Source of the DNA: Lachnoclostridium phytofermentans
GTDB lineage: Bacteria; Bacillota; Clostridia; Lachnospirales; Lachnospiraceae
Assembly (NCBI RefSeq): GCF_000733755.1
Contig: NZ_JPOF01000003.1
Location: 970,501-1,034,500 of the forward strand
Direction of reading: 5' to 3'
DNA length: 64,000 nucleotides
The notes below the pieces were generated by a model. It saw nothing but the letters and a program-made list of their open reading frames with translations, made no database searches and had not been told where the DNA came from. The position numbers and the translations under genes were made by a program. Below, in pieces: positions 27,369 through 36,935 of this stretch. Numbering within the stretch: the first letter of the stretch is position 1; each line of letters begins with the position of its first letter.

Positions 27369-28574
27369 CTAGCTTATCTGAAGTAATTTGTCAATGAGTT
27401 GATACCCTTCATTCGTTATATTTCCACTTAATTTTGCTTCTTTTTCATTGTAAAATGCAACTTTTTTTAATTCTTTCGTACTGTCATAAAGCATATAAGG
27501 TACTGGGTCTGAGGTATGTGTGCGTATACGAAGCGGTGTTGGATGGTCTGGCATCACAAGCATTCGATAATCACATCCTCGACTTTTCATCTCTTCTGTT
27601 ATAACTCGGATAACTCGATGATCCAATGATTCAATTGCTTCAATTTTATGCTTTAAATTTCCTTGATGCCCCATCTCATCTGGTGCTTCTACATGCACAT
27701 ACGCAAAATCGTAACCATCATTGGTTAGTGCGTCTACGGCTGCCATTGCCTTACCCTCGTAGTTGGTGTGTAAGGTACCGTCTGCTCCAGGAACTTCTAT
27801 TACCCTCATCCCTGCTCCTACTGCAATACCTTTTAATAAATCCACCGCCGAAATCATAACCCCACGTTTTCCTGTCTTCTCTTCAAATGAGGATAATGCC
27901 GGTTTCGTTCCTGCCCCCCAGAACCAGATCGAATTTGCTTTGTTTAACCCCTTTTTCTGACGTTCTATATTAATTGGATGATTATTTAAGATAGTAAAGC
28001 TCTTTTCCATCATCACCCTTAATTTATCTTCCTCAGGAAGATACTCTCCTATAACCTTGCCAAGAATGTCGTGTGGAGGTGTTAATTCTACCACTTTACC
28101 CTGATCCCAGATGAGGAGATGACGATAACTTGTACCTAAATAATAAGAGAACTCTTCTGTGCTAAGTTCTTTCCTTACTGCATCTAAAAGAATTGCTGCT
28201 TCTGCTGTAGATATTTCACTTGCACTATGGTCTATGATTGTTTTTTGTCCATATGGTACCTCTTCTTCTGATATCGTTACAATATTGCAGCGTATTGCAA
28301 TATCGGTTTTACTTAGTTGCACTCCAATACTTAATGCCTCAAGAGGTGACCTCCCAGTATAATATTTTTTGGGATTGTATCCTAGAACAGCAAGATTTGC
28401 TGTATCACTTCCTGGTTTCATCCCCTCTGGAATCGTGTGGCAAAGTCCTATCTCTGATTTTCCTGCCAGCTCATCCATGGTTTTTGTTTCTGCATATTCA
28501 AGTGGGGTCATACCTTTTAAACTATCGATTGGCTCATCCGCCATTCCATCTCCAAGTACTACTATATATTTCAT
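27369..28574 (-). CDS. apgM: ApgM-family phosphoglycerate mutase-like enzyme (possible homoserine kinase)
   Basis: A 401-residue alkaline-phosphatase-superfamily protein of the archaeal cofactor-independent phosphoglycerate mutase type. The metal/phosphate motif VVLGDGMADEP is at the N-terminus, PDHPTPLRIRTHTSDP at the C-terminus. The ATG at 28574 has GGAGG five bases upstream; the 35 in-frame codons before it look non-coding. The gene is sandwiched between hom and lysC. Members of this family have been reported as homoserine kinases, as far as I recall, and the context fits that better than glycolysis. Both readings stay open. Confidence 0.85.
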   Translation of the reverse strand: MKYIVVLGDGMADEPIDSLKGMTPLEYAETKTMDELAGKSEIGLCHTIPEGMKPGSDTANLAVLGYNPKKYYTGRSPLEALSIGVQLSKTDIAIRCNIVTISEEEVPYGQKTIIDHSASEISTAEAAILLDAVRKELSTEEFSYYLGTSYRHLLIWDQGKVVELTPPHDILGKVIGEYLPEEDKLRVMMEKSFTILNNHPINIERQKKGLNKANSIWFWGAGTKPALSSFEEKTGKRGVMISAVDLLKGIAVGAGMRVIEVPGADGTLHTNYEGKAMAAVDALTNDGYDFAYVHVEAPDEMGHQGNLKHKIEAIESLDHRVIRVITEEMKSRGCDYRMLVMPDHPTPLRIRTHTSDPVPYMLYDSTKELKKVAFYNEKEAKLSGNITNEGYQLIDKLLQIS

Positions 28575-28833
28575 CTTAGCCTCCATTTCCGGTTTTACGT
28601 AACTCATAGAAACCTTACGCATATTATCACAAAACAATAACCTATATATTTGTAGGTGAAGAATGCAAACATCCTTCACCTAACTTTACTCATAACAAGT
28701 AGGATAACTTTCTCCTCTTGTCTCATTCTCTATACGTATAATACATCCCCTCATGAATGTAACATATAAGTATTCTTTCATGTTACTAGAAATTTTTTCC
28801 GAGTAACATAAAACCTAAAGTGTTGTTCTATGA

Positions 28834-30036
28834 CTAAAATTCCACACGAATACGATTCACTATCGAAATCTTCTTTGCTGCCTCTTCAAATGCTTCCTCG
28901 GTCATCTTCTCCGTAATAAATGCATATTCTCCTTCCACATCAGGAGCAGTTACAACTTTCGCAATCTGGAAAAGTTCCTTCGCAGTCTCCTCTTCCGCAA
29001 AAGGCACACGAACAAAAAATTTGCTTTCATAGCTATTCATATCTGCTGGAATCAGGTGTTTGCTACTCCATAATGTCATAATATTAGTTCCCATATGCTT
29101 GGTAGCATCTACAACATCAGAAACAACTGCACTTGCCGTTGGGAGTTTTCCTGCTCCACTTCCATAGAACATAACATCACCGAGTAAATTTCCTTTCACG
29201 AGAATTCCATTAAATACATCATTCACTGAAAATAATGGATGCTTATCGGTTATCATCTTAGGAGCAACCATCGCATACACCTTACCATCTACATTTTTAC
29301 TGGTTGCAAGTAATTTAATACTAGCCTCTAAAACATTGGCATACTTAATATCCTCTGCCGTTATTTTTGTTATTCCTTCCGTATAGATCTGTTCAAAATC
29401 AACATGCATTCCATAAGCAAGAGAAGTAAGAATTGCTATCTTTCGACAAGCATCATAACCTTCAACATCAGCTTCTGGATTACGTTCTGCATATCCAAGC
29501 TCTTGGGCCTCCTTAAGAACAGTTGCAAATTCAGAACCTTGTGTTTTCATCTTCGAAAGAATATAGTTTGTAGTACCATTTAAAATACCTGTTATTTCAA
29601 CAATTTCATCCGCTGTTAGAGATTGATTAAGAGGACGAATAATAGGGATACCACCACCGACACTAGCTTCAAATAAAAAGTTAATCTTTTTTTGTTTTGC
29701 GATTTCTAATAACTCCGCTCCATGTCTCGCTACTAATTCTTTATTGGAGGTACATACCGATTTACCCTTTAGTAACGCTTCCTTAACATAAGTATAAGCA
29801 GGTTCAACACCACCCATTACTTCGACTACAACCTTAACTTCTGGATCGTTGACAATTACTTTAAAATCATGAGTAATAATGTCCTGAACAGGATTTCCCG
29901 GAAAATCTCTTAAATCCAGTACATATTTAATATCAATAGCTTCACCAGCACGTTTTGCAATTGTCTCGTAATTTGTCTTAATTACCTCATATACTCCAGA
30001 ACCTACGGTTCCAAATCCTAACACTGCTATCTTCAT
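28834..30036 (-). CDS. hom: Homoserine dehydrogenase
   Basis: A 400-residue NAD(P)-dependent enzyme reducing aspartate semialdehyde to homoserine, the branch point to threonine and methionine. The Rossmann motif is LGFGTVGSGV at the N-terminus, and the catalytic region includes GILNGTTNYILSKM. A C-terminal ACT-like domain (about 320-400) should mediate threonine inhibition. GGAGG precedes the ATG. It is the first of three aspartate-family genes in a row. Its 160-bp upstream gap contains one small palindrome (ACGTGCTttAGCACGT) but no riboswitch that I recognise. Confidence 0.97.
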   Translation of the reverse strand: MKIAVLGFGTVGSGVYEVIKTNYETIAKRAGEAIDIKYVLDLRDFPGNPVQDIITHDFKVIVNDPEVKVVVEVMGGVEPAYTYVKEALLKGKSVCTSNKELVARHGAELLEIAKQKKINFLFEASVGGGIPIIRPLNQSLTADEIVEITGILNGTTNYILSKMKTQGSEFATVLKEAQELGYAERNPEADVEGYDACRKIAILTSLAYGMHVDFEQIYTEGITKITAEDIKYANVLEASIKLLATSKNVDGKVYAMVAPKMITDKHPLFSVNDVFNGILVKGNLLGDVMFYGSGAGKLPTASAVVSDVVDATKHMGTNIMTLWSSKHLIPADMNSYESKFFVRVPFAEEETAKELFQIAKVVTAPDVEGEYAFITEKMTEEAFEEAAKKISIVNRIRVEF

Positions 30037-30199
30037 ATAAATCCTCCATTCTGTCGCAATCCTTCGAATTTGGGCGACAGTACAAATTCGTGTGTACTAA
30101 GTCCTATCCACGTGCTTTAGCACGTATAAAAAACAAGATAACTTGAATTACTGTGCCCACTTTTACACAAATGAATTGTTTGTCAAAACCGTTCATTGT

Positions 30200-30640
30200 C
30201 TACTCTCTACCCAGAATCTTTAGGTAGTGAACCCCATCAAGCGCCTCTATTGAATCTAACATTTGTGATAGTTCTAATGCTTGTGGCAATATCTCAATGC
30301 CAAGTGTTAGTGAAGCTATGCCACCAATTGGTATCGTCTGATGAATGGTCAATACATTTGCATTACTTTTTGCTATCTGATTTAAAACCAATGACAATAG
30401 TCCAGGAATATCGTCCATCTGTATCATAAATGTTATCGTTTTACCTCGATTATTCTCATGAAATGGAAGAATATCATCCTTATATTTGTAAAATGAACTT
30501 CTGCTGATATCCACGGCATCGGTAGCCTCTTGTATTGTCATAACCCTCTCCGAATCCAGCAAGCGCTTGGCTTCAACTACCTTTAATAATACTTCTGGTA
30601 GTGCCTTCTTCTTCACTATATAGTATTTTTCATCGTCCAT
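30200..30640 (-). CDS. ACT-domain regulatory protein (PheB/ThrR-like)
   Basis: A roughly 146-residue protein with an N-terminal helix-turn-helix-like segment (TIQEATDAVDISRSSFYKYKD) and a C-terminal ACT domain (about 70-140) that would bind an amino acid. It resembles the UPF0735/PheB proteins often found beside hom and proposed as regulators of threonine genes. The ATG at 30640 is chosen for the GGGGGAT ribosome site; upstream in-frame starts lack one. It is directly upstream of hom in the same direction, so it may control the aspartate-family genes. Confidence 0.85.
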   Translation of the reverse strand: MDDEKYYIVKKKALPEVLLKVVEAKRLLDSERVMTIQEATDAVDISRSSFYKYKDDILPFHENNRGKTITFMIQMDDIPGLLSLVLNQIAKSNANVLTIHQTIPIGGIASLTLGIEILPQALELSQMLDSIEALDGVHYLKILGRE

Positions 30641-31004
30641 AAGATCCCCCATAACAACCATTGCATATTACATCTTAGATAGATGTGATACTGCTATAAA
30701 TAAAAGTATGAAGATTGCTCTTAACTTTTATACTACCTTTAATCCCAATTACTTCATTGTATGCAATATTTTATGTTTGCACTACAAATACACATGTCCG
30801 TACTGAAAAGATATGTTACCACAATTTATCATTTTGTGCAATACATTTTCATAAAATTCTAGATTTTCATTCTAGAAATAGGAAGTCTTTCCGTTGCATG
30901 TCCAATATAAAACGCTTATAATATTAGGATAGATATATTTTGCCAGATAGTTTTACTTATAAAATTCGATAGGTGAAATCCAATAAATAACGAAAGGGTT
31001 CTTT

Positions 31005-31892
31005 ATGTTATATATCGCTACTGCTCTCTATCTAGAGGCTTCACCATTTATAAAGGGGTTCGGGTTAAAGAAAAATCTAACCTATGAAAGATTCGAGGTT
31101 TTTGAATCGGAAGAGATCACTCTTATTATAACAGGGATCTCTGAATTACAAGCTGCAATAGCACTTACTAACCTTTTTACAATAAAAAATCCAACTACTA
31201 CTGACCTCTTACTAAACTTTGGATTTTGTGGCTCTCTCACCAAAGAGTATGCTCTTGGTGAACTCCTACTAAGCAATAAATTAACCTCACAAAGCAGCCC
31301 ACGGACCTGTTATCCCGACCTTCCTCCAACACATCCCTTTAAAGAGGCATCACTCCTAAGTTCGAATACAATCATAACAAAGGATACTGCTTTTCTTCTA
31401 TCTCCTCATACGGAATTAGTGGATATGGAGGCTTATGGTATTTATCATGCTGCTATTCATTTTATTTCTCAACATCAGATGTACTTTATAAAAATGGTAT
31501 CTGATTATCCTAAGGAAGAGTCTTCCACCAAGGATGTAATATCCCGTTCTCAGAATCTTATAGAGGAAGGCATTACTCCACTTATTGATTGGTGTAAGGA
31601 TGTTTTGTTGCCTTCTATCCATTCAAAAACAAGTAACGGAATATACTCTCAGGACTTAAAAGATTTTACACAAGAAGTACAACCGCTGATACAACAATTA
31701 GAAGAAAGATTATTCCTTACCTCTAGTATGACAGCTTCTTTAAGGCAACATCTCCTCTATGCTCATTGTTTAAAACGTCCATTAAAAACGTTGCTTAAAG
31801 ATTTTCTTAATCGGCCGGAGGTCTGTAACTGTAAATCCAAAGTAGAAGGGAAACAATATGTCTACGAACTCAAACAACTTCTTAAAACCTAA
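31005..31892 (+). CDS. Nucleoside phosphorylase-like protein
   Basis: A 295-residue protein. The first 205 residues resemble the phosphorylase/nucleosidase superfamily (MTA/SAH nucleosidase relatives), including the typical VDMEAYGIYHAA segment that carries the substrate-binding Glu. About 90 further helical residues follow, with a VCNCKSK Cys pair near the end. AAAGGG precedes the ATG. The 3' end overlaps the spore photoproduct lyase gene by 35 bp, so the two are co-translated. The pairing suggests a role in spore germination or repair, such as handling 5'-deoxyadenosine or related nucleosides; that is inference. Confidence 0.75.
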   Translation: MLYIATALYLEASPFIKGFGLKKNLTYERFEVFESEEITLIITGISELQAAIALTNLFTIKNPTTTDLLLNFGFCGSLTKEYALGELLLSNKLTSQSSPRTCYPDLPPTHPFKEASLLSSNTIITKDTAFLLSPHTELVDMEAYGIYHAAIHFISQHQMYFIKMVSDYPKEESSTKDVISRSQNLIEEGITPLIDWCKDVLLPSIHSKTSNGIYSQDLKDFTQEVQPLIQQLEERLFLTSSMTASLRQHLLYAHCLKRPLKTLLKDFLNRPEVCNCKSKVEGKQYVYELKQLLKT

Positions 31893-32877
31893 TTACTTTA
31901 CCCATATTTATGTGGAAGAGGAGATAATCGATCATCCACGTACAAAGCAGATTCTTTGTCGTTTTCCGCGAGCTAAGACTATCATTATAACGCATTATAA
32001 AGATGTCTTTAATCGTACTCACCAGAGTTTTCTTCATCAAAAAAACTCACCGAATCTGATTCTTGCAAAAAAGCATGGAGAACTTATCTTAAAAGGTGCT
32101 CCTGTTTGTCAAGGTTTTGGGGAAGAGTATTTTTATTATACCTCAAGTATCATGAACTGCCTTTATGATTGCGAATATTGTTACTTACAAGGAATGTATC
32201 CTTCCGCTAATCTTGTCGTATTTGTCAACCTAGAGGACATCTTTTCTAAGGTAGCGGAACTGTTACAGTATCATAAAGTCTATCTTTGTATCTCTTATGA
32301 TACCGATCTCTTAGCATTAGAAGGTCTCTTTGGTTTTGTTTTGGCATGGTGCGAGTTTGCAAAAGACCATACAGATTTAACAATTGAAATCAGAACGAAA
32401 AGTGCTAATGAAGTTGCATTAAAGACTCTACCTGTACTACCTAATGTTATTTATGCTTTTACACTATCTCCTGAGACGATTATCAAAAACTATGAACACG
32501 GTACCCCTAGTCTTTTTGCTAGAATGAAAGCTATCAAAACAGCACTTTCCTTAGGTCATCCAGTGCGACTATGCTTTGATCCTATGATTTATGTTGCTAA
32601 TTACAAGAAAGTTTATGAAGACTTTTTTCATTATCTTTGGACAAAAATATCTCCAGATTCAATCCGTGACATCAGCCTAGGGGTATTTCGAGTATCCAAA
32701 GATTATCTAAAACGTATGAGAAAGCAGCGTCCTCAGTCTGCTATTCTACAGTATCCTTATGAGCCTGAGGAAGGGGTGGCACATTATGGTAGAGATATTA
32801 CCAATGAAATGATGGATTTTGCATATCAAATACTTTCGGAGTGCTATGACAAGGATCGGATTTTTGTATGGGAGTAA
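31858..32877 (+). CDS. splB: Spore photoproduct lyase
   Basis: A 339-residue radical SAM enzyme that reverses the UV-induced spore photoproduct in DNA during germination. The cluster-binding motif is Cys101-Cys105-Cys108 in CLYDCEYCYLQG. Cys144 in YLCISYDTD is at the place of the conserved hydrogen-donor Cys. The length equals the family standard. GAAGG precedes the ATG within the upstream gene. Its presence indicates an endospore former. The best-supported function in this part of the window. Confidence 0.96.
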   Translation: MSTNSNNFLKPNYFTHIYVEEEIIDHPRTKQILCRFPRAKTIIITHYKDVFNRTHQSFLHQKNSPNLILAKKHGELILKGAPVCQGFGEEYFYYTSSIMNCLYDCEYCYLQGMYPSANLVVFVNLEDIFSKVAELLQYHKVYLCISYDTDLLALEGLFGFVLAWCEFAKDHTDLTIEIRTKSANEVALKTLPVLPNVIYAFTLSPETIIKNYEHGTPSLFARMKAIKTALSLGHPVRLCFDPMIYVANYKKVYEDFFHYLWTKISPDSIRDISLGVFRVSKDYLKRMRKQRPQSAILQYPYEPEEGVAHYGRDITNEMMDFAYQILSECYDKDRIFVWE

Positions 32878-32945
32878 GATTACTCTAATACCTGATTTTT
32901 ACTTAATTTATGATACATGACTATATTTTATATGGAGGTAATATA

Positions 32946-33644
32946 ATGAAAACTGCCCTTGTGACTGGAGTTTCCTCTGGTATTGGCCAAGCAATTGCAA
33001 AAAGGCTTCTAATTTTACAATATAAAGTTTATGGACTCTCAAGGACTGCTAGCACAGATAAAGTTCTATGTGAATCCCCAAATTTTCAACCTATTCTTTG
33101 TGACCTAACCAATACTGGAGCATTGGTTCAAATCATTACGGAAATAAAAGGGCAAGGTGAAGTCAACTTATTAGTAAACAATGCCGGCGTCGGATATTAT
33201 GGTCCTCACGAAGAATTAAATCCAAAGAAAATACACGAAATGATTACTGTTAATATAGAGGTTCCACTTTTACTCACCAACTTCTTTTTACGTGATTTAA
33301 AAAAGACTCAAGGAACGGTTTTAAATATTTCATCCGTTACCGCAGAGAAAGCAAACCCACATGGGTGCGCTTATGGAGCAACAAAGGCAGCTTTAAGCAG
33401 TTTTTCATCCTCCCTTTTTGAAGAAACTAGAAAATACGGAGTTAAAGTCATCACAATACAGCCTGATATGACACAAACAAATCTTTATCGAAATGCAAAC
33501 TTTAGAGAAGGAACAACACCTGATACTTATCTAACTCCGGAGGAGATTGCAGATACTGTAGAATATGCATTATCCCTTCGGGAAGGTGTCGTTCTACGCG
33601 AAATCACTTTGACACCTCAAAGACACCAGATTACTAGAAAATAA
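32946..33644 (+). CDS. Short-chain dehydrogenase/reductase
   Basis: A 232-residue classical SDR. The cofactor motif TGVSSGIGQAIA, the NNAG motif and the catalytic SxnYxxxK set (Ser in NISSV, YGATK) are all present. I chose the ATG at 32946 for the GGAGG eight bases upstream; a further ATG 12 codons earlier has no ribosome site. The substrate is unknown. It follows splB on the same strand by about 70 bp and may be co-transcribed. Confidence 0.9.
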   Translation: MKTALVTGVSSGIGQAIAKRLLILQYKVYGLSRTASTDKVLCESPNFQPILCDLTNTGALVQIITEIKGQGEVNLLVNNAGVGYYGPHEELNPKKIHEMITVNIEVPLLLTNFFLRDLKKTQGTVLNISSVTAEKANPHGCAYGATKAALSSFSSSLFEETRKYGVKVITIQPDMTQTNLYRNANFREGTTPDTYLTPEEIADTVEYALSLREGVVLREITLTPQRHQITRK

Positions 33645-33840
33645 TTTATCTCTATCCGCTTCTTTATGGCAGGATGGAAAGCAAAAGATGATTTTACGCT
33701 CTCCCAATTATATTTTTCTGGGTTATAATAATCGCTATCCTTTTAAAATCACTCTGTTTTTCTTAAGAGTTAGCAGCCTTTTTTCTTGATGTGTAATTAT
33801 TCTCCATAATTCCTAATATTTTTTACTATTTTCATAAAGA

Positions 33841-33894
33841 AAAAGCGTTATCAATAACTCTAACCTCTACTAAGAGTTATCGATAACGCTTTTT
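33841..33894. terminator. Bidirectional terminator
   Basis: AAAAGCGTTATC-aATAACTCT pairs with AGAGTTAT-cGATAACGCTTTT, a stem of about 20 bp with one mismatch and A/T runs on both sides. It separates the convergent SDR and S41 protease genes. The rest of the 312-bp gap is empty. Confidence 0.9.
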
Positions 33895-33956
33895 TTAAAT
33901 TTCTTTATTTATTACTTTAATGATTACTTTGTTTTACTGTTACTTTACTTGCTGTT

Positions 33957-35225
33957 TTACTTTATTTGCTGCTTTAGAACCTCAATCGCTTTTTGTAGCT
34001 GATTGTCTTCCTCGTGAGTTATCACTACTTTTTGTTTTAACTCAGCATCTAACTCTACTACCACATCTGGAGTAATTCCTGTCTTATGAATACTCCTTCC
34101 ATTAGGAGTAAAGTAGTTGGATACGGTTACTTTTACTGCACTTCCATCAAACAAAGGGAAGAGTGATTGAACGATACCTTTTCCAAAGCTTTGTGTACCT
34201 ACAATAGTACCTTTCTTGTAATCTTGTACTGCACCTGCGAAAATCTCAGAAGCACTTGCGCTATTTCCATTCACTATGACTGCCAATGGTACTTTTAACT
34301 CTTCTTTTGTCGTTGCAAAATCTTCGGAACGAGTACCATCCTTAGTCTCTGTATAAACTAATAGTCCTTTTCCAATAATACGATCAAGCATCTTAACTGC
34401 AGAATCATATAATCCACCAGGATTATCACGAAGATCAATCACAAGACCTTTCATACCTTGGGACTCTAAATCCTTAATTGCTGCCATGAACTGATCTACT
34501 GTTATCTTATCAAACTCGAGAATACTAATATAACCAATCTTATCTTTTAGCATCTCATGCTCAATGGTAGGAACCTCAATCTGACCTCTTATAATCGTTA
34601 TCTCAATCGGTTCACTTTTACCTTCTCTCATTACAGAGATACGAACTTCAGTATTCTCAGCGCCCTTCATCTTGTTTACTACTTTGGTAAGGTCTACGCC
34701 AGTCACTTCTTCCTCTTCTACCTTATATAGAATATCCCCCGGTAGAACACCAGCCTTATAAGCAGGACCATCTACAAAAGGTTTCACAATGGTAATAATA
34801 CCTGTATTGACATTCTGACTTACCGTTGCACCAATTCCATAGTAAATACCATTGGTAGTCTCCATAAGGGAATCATACTCTTCTTTGGTATAGTAACTGG
34901 AATATGGATCATTTAAGGCACTCATCATACCCTTTAACATACCTGTTTGATAATCGCCCTCGTTAACATCCCACAAATAAAAGTTATTTACAAGGTTTTT
35001 CATATACTTTAGTTTCTTTTGAAACGTTGCTTCATCAACTACTGTACTGCCATCTGCTTCTGTACCATTTTGATTATTCTTATCCGCGGTCTGTGAAGAC
35101 TCATTCGTGTAACCATTGTCTCTTTGCGCTAGAGCATTTCGATATAGCACGCCAAACGAAAGGCTACAGATAATTAAGGTACAGAGCACTCCGGATATTA
35201 CTCCGGTTACAAATCTATTTTTCAT
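33957..35225 (-). CDS. C-terminal processing peptidase (S41 family)
   Basis: A 422-residue secreted or membrane-anchored protease. A membrane segment (about residues 5-27) precedes a Ser/Asn-rich linker, a PDZ domain (about 120-210) and the S41 catalytic domain. The catalytic Ser is in NSASASEI (about 322-326) and the general base Lys is Lys349 in SFGKGIVQ. The ATG at 35225 follows GGAGG; an in-frame TTG upstream overlaps that site. The gene is last in the ftsE-ftsX-M23-S41 run, where such proteases often control peptidoglycan hydrolases or their regulators. Confidence 0.95.
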   Translation of the reverse strand: MKNRFVTGVISGVLCTLIICSLSFGVLYRNALAQRDNGYTNESSQTADKNNQNGTEADGSTVVDEATFQKKLKYMKNLVNNFYLWDVNEGDYQTGMLKGMMSALNDPYSSYYTKEEYDSLMETTNGIYYGIGATVSQNVNTGIITIVKPFVDGPAYKAGVLPGDILYKVEEEEVTGVDLTKVVNKMKGAENTEVRISVMREGKSEPIEITIIRGQIEVPTIEHEMLKDKIGYISILEFDKITVDQFMAAIKDLESQGMKGLVIDLRDNPGGLYDSAVKMLDRIIGKGLLVYTETKDGTRSEDFATTKEELKVPLAVIVNGNSASASEIFAGAVQDYKKGTIVGTQSFGKGIVQSLFPLFDGSAVKVTVSNYFTPNGRSIHKTGITPDVVVELDAELKQKVVITHEEDNQLQKAIEVLKQQIK

Positions 35226-35444
35226 TCCTACCTCCAATCTTGCGCTTGTTTTTGCGCATATTAATTTTGTGCTAAAGATGACATAGGCGTATAACTAAAT
35301 TACTTTCTTTCCCACTCATGTCTCTGCGCATAATGAAATTTTGTGCCATAACATCGTAAGGCACAAAACTTCGTTTTATTAAGATATGATACAAGCACAC
35401 CAAAACTTTCGTCGTACCACAAGCCTACTATTATCTTATTATAA

Positions 35445-36854
35445 TTAATTGTAACTTATGTATTTAAGTGGATCAACATAAGTTCCATTTAACACTAAAC
35501 TAAAATGTAAATGTGGTCCAGTTGAAATACCGGTAGAACCAACTTTTGCAATGACCTGTCCTTGCTTCACTGTATCCCCAACACTAACTAATAGTTTAGA
35601 ACAATGCAAGTATTTAGTCTGAACACCATCTCCATGGTCAATTACTACATAATTTCCGGAAGAGAGACTATAAGTTGCCGTTACCACTTTCCCTGCTAGA
35701 GAAGCAACGATATTTGCTCCCATTGCACCACCGATATCAACCCCTCGGTGATAGGTACTTGCACCTGCGGTCGGTGCATTACGATAACCGAATTTGCTAT
35801 AAACATTTGGGTCACCAGGTAATGGCCAAATCATCTGACTTAAATCTTTGTTGTCGCTCTGTTCTACACTTGAAGCATCGGAGGATTGATTTGCTTGCTC
35901 CTGTTTTTTTCGTTCCTCCTCTTCTCTACGTCTTCGTTCTTCTTCCTCTTTTCGCTTTCGTTCTTCTTCCGCAATACGCTTTTGTTCTTCTTCTTTAATC
36001 TCATCTATATTTTTTTCTTGGTTAGCAATTTCATTGGAATACTCAGCAAACAATTCCTCATTAGCACCAATTGCTTCTGTGTAACGGATAATTTCCTCAC
36101 CCTTTTGAGCAGATAACGCAAGTAGTGTCTCTTGTTCATAAAGAGCACTTGCTTCAAGTGCTTCTAATTCTTCCAGTTTTGCTTGCTGATAAGCTTCCTG
36201 CCTGATAATTTCTTCCTTAGTTTCCGTATAGCGCTTCAACAGATTATCATCATATTCTGTAATTTTTTTTGAATACTCTACTTGATTTAAAAATTCAACA
36301 ATACTTCCTGAGCTTAGAAAAACGTCCAAAATATCTTCTGAACCATTCTCATAAAGATATTGTATACGTTTCTTCATCGTCTCATACTGTTTTGCTTCTG
36401 TTTCTTTTGCTACTAAAAGATTGGCTCTGGTTATCTCAAGTTCTGCCTTTGCATCGGTGATAGAGGTCTCTAATTCTTCCAAATGCAAGGTGAGTTCATT
36501 TAACTGGATATCTAGTTCTTCAATGTATTTTAAAATGTCATTTTTATTCTTTTCTAAATCTGCCAGCTTTTTTTCCGTATTTTTTTTATTCTGCTCTAAT
36601 TCTTTTTTCTTTTCTTCTGCTTCTTTTAACTTTTCCTCGTATGTCTTATGAAAGAAAATATTGTAGCCACCATTCAGTGTGGCTAATTTTGGCGTAGAAA
36701 AAGCCTTGGCGGTAATGCTATCTTGTCCTTGAAAGCCAATACTTATAAAAGGTACAGAAAGTGCCATAACAAGTCCACAGGTAGCCATACGATAGGTACT
36801 CTGTTTTCTTTTTTGCTTTACTCCTTGTTTCTTTATCGGCTTCTTTTGTTTCAT
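35445..36854 (-). CDS. Coiled-coil M23 peptidoglycan hydrolase (EnvC/PcsB-like)
   Basis: A 469-residue exported protein. An N-terminal signal/membrane segment is followed by two long coiled coils (about 65-240 and 250-320, with a run of Glu/Arg/Lys repeats), a linker, and a C-terminal LytM domain. Zinc ligands are visible in YHRGVDIGG (His, Asp) and HLHFSL (HxH). The layout is that of hydrolases or activators controlled by FtsEX, encoded just upstream. The ATG at 36854 is preceded by GGAG; the earlier in-frame start is weaker. Confidence 0.94.
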   Translation of the reverse strand: MKQKKPIKKQGVKQKRKQSTYRMATCGLVMALSVPFISIGFQGQDSITAKAFSTPKLATLNGGYNIFFHKTYEEKLKEAEEKKKELEQNKKNTEKKLADLEKNKNDILKYIEELDIQLNELTLHLEELETSITDAKAELEITRANLLVAKETEAKQYETMKKRIQYLYENGSEDILDVFLSSGSIVEFLNQVEYSKKITEYDDNLLKRYTETKEEIIRQEAYQQAKLEELEALEASALYEQETLLALSAQKGEEIIRYTEAIGANEELFAEYSNEIANQEKNIDEIKEEEQKRIAEEERKRKEEEERRRREEEERKKQEQANQSSDASSVEQSDNKDLSQMIWPLPGDPNVYSKFGYRNAPTAGASTYHRGVDIGGAMGANIVASLAGKVVTATYSLSSGNYVVIDHGDGVQTKYLHCSKLLVSVGDTVKQGQVIAKVGSTGISTGPHLHFSLVLNGTYVDPLKYISYN

Positions 36855-36935
36855 CCTTACTCCTATTCCTGCGTACACTTAATTACGCATTGGTAGATTT
36901 GTGCCAAAGACTGAAAGGCACTTAGTTTCTATACT

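Noticed and set aside
26041-30660. Lysine riboswitch or T-box before lysC or hom
   Set aside because: The upstream gaps are short and show none of the conserved elements; only a small palindrome lies before hom.
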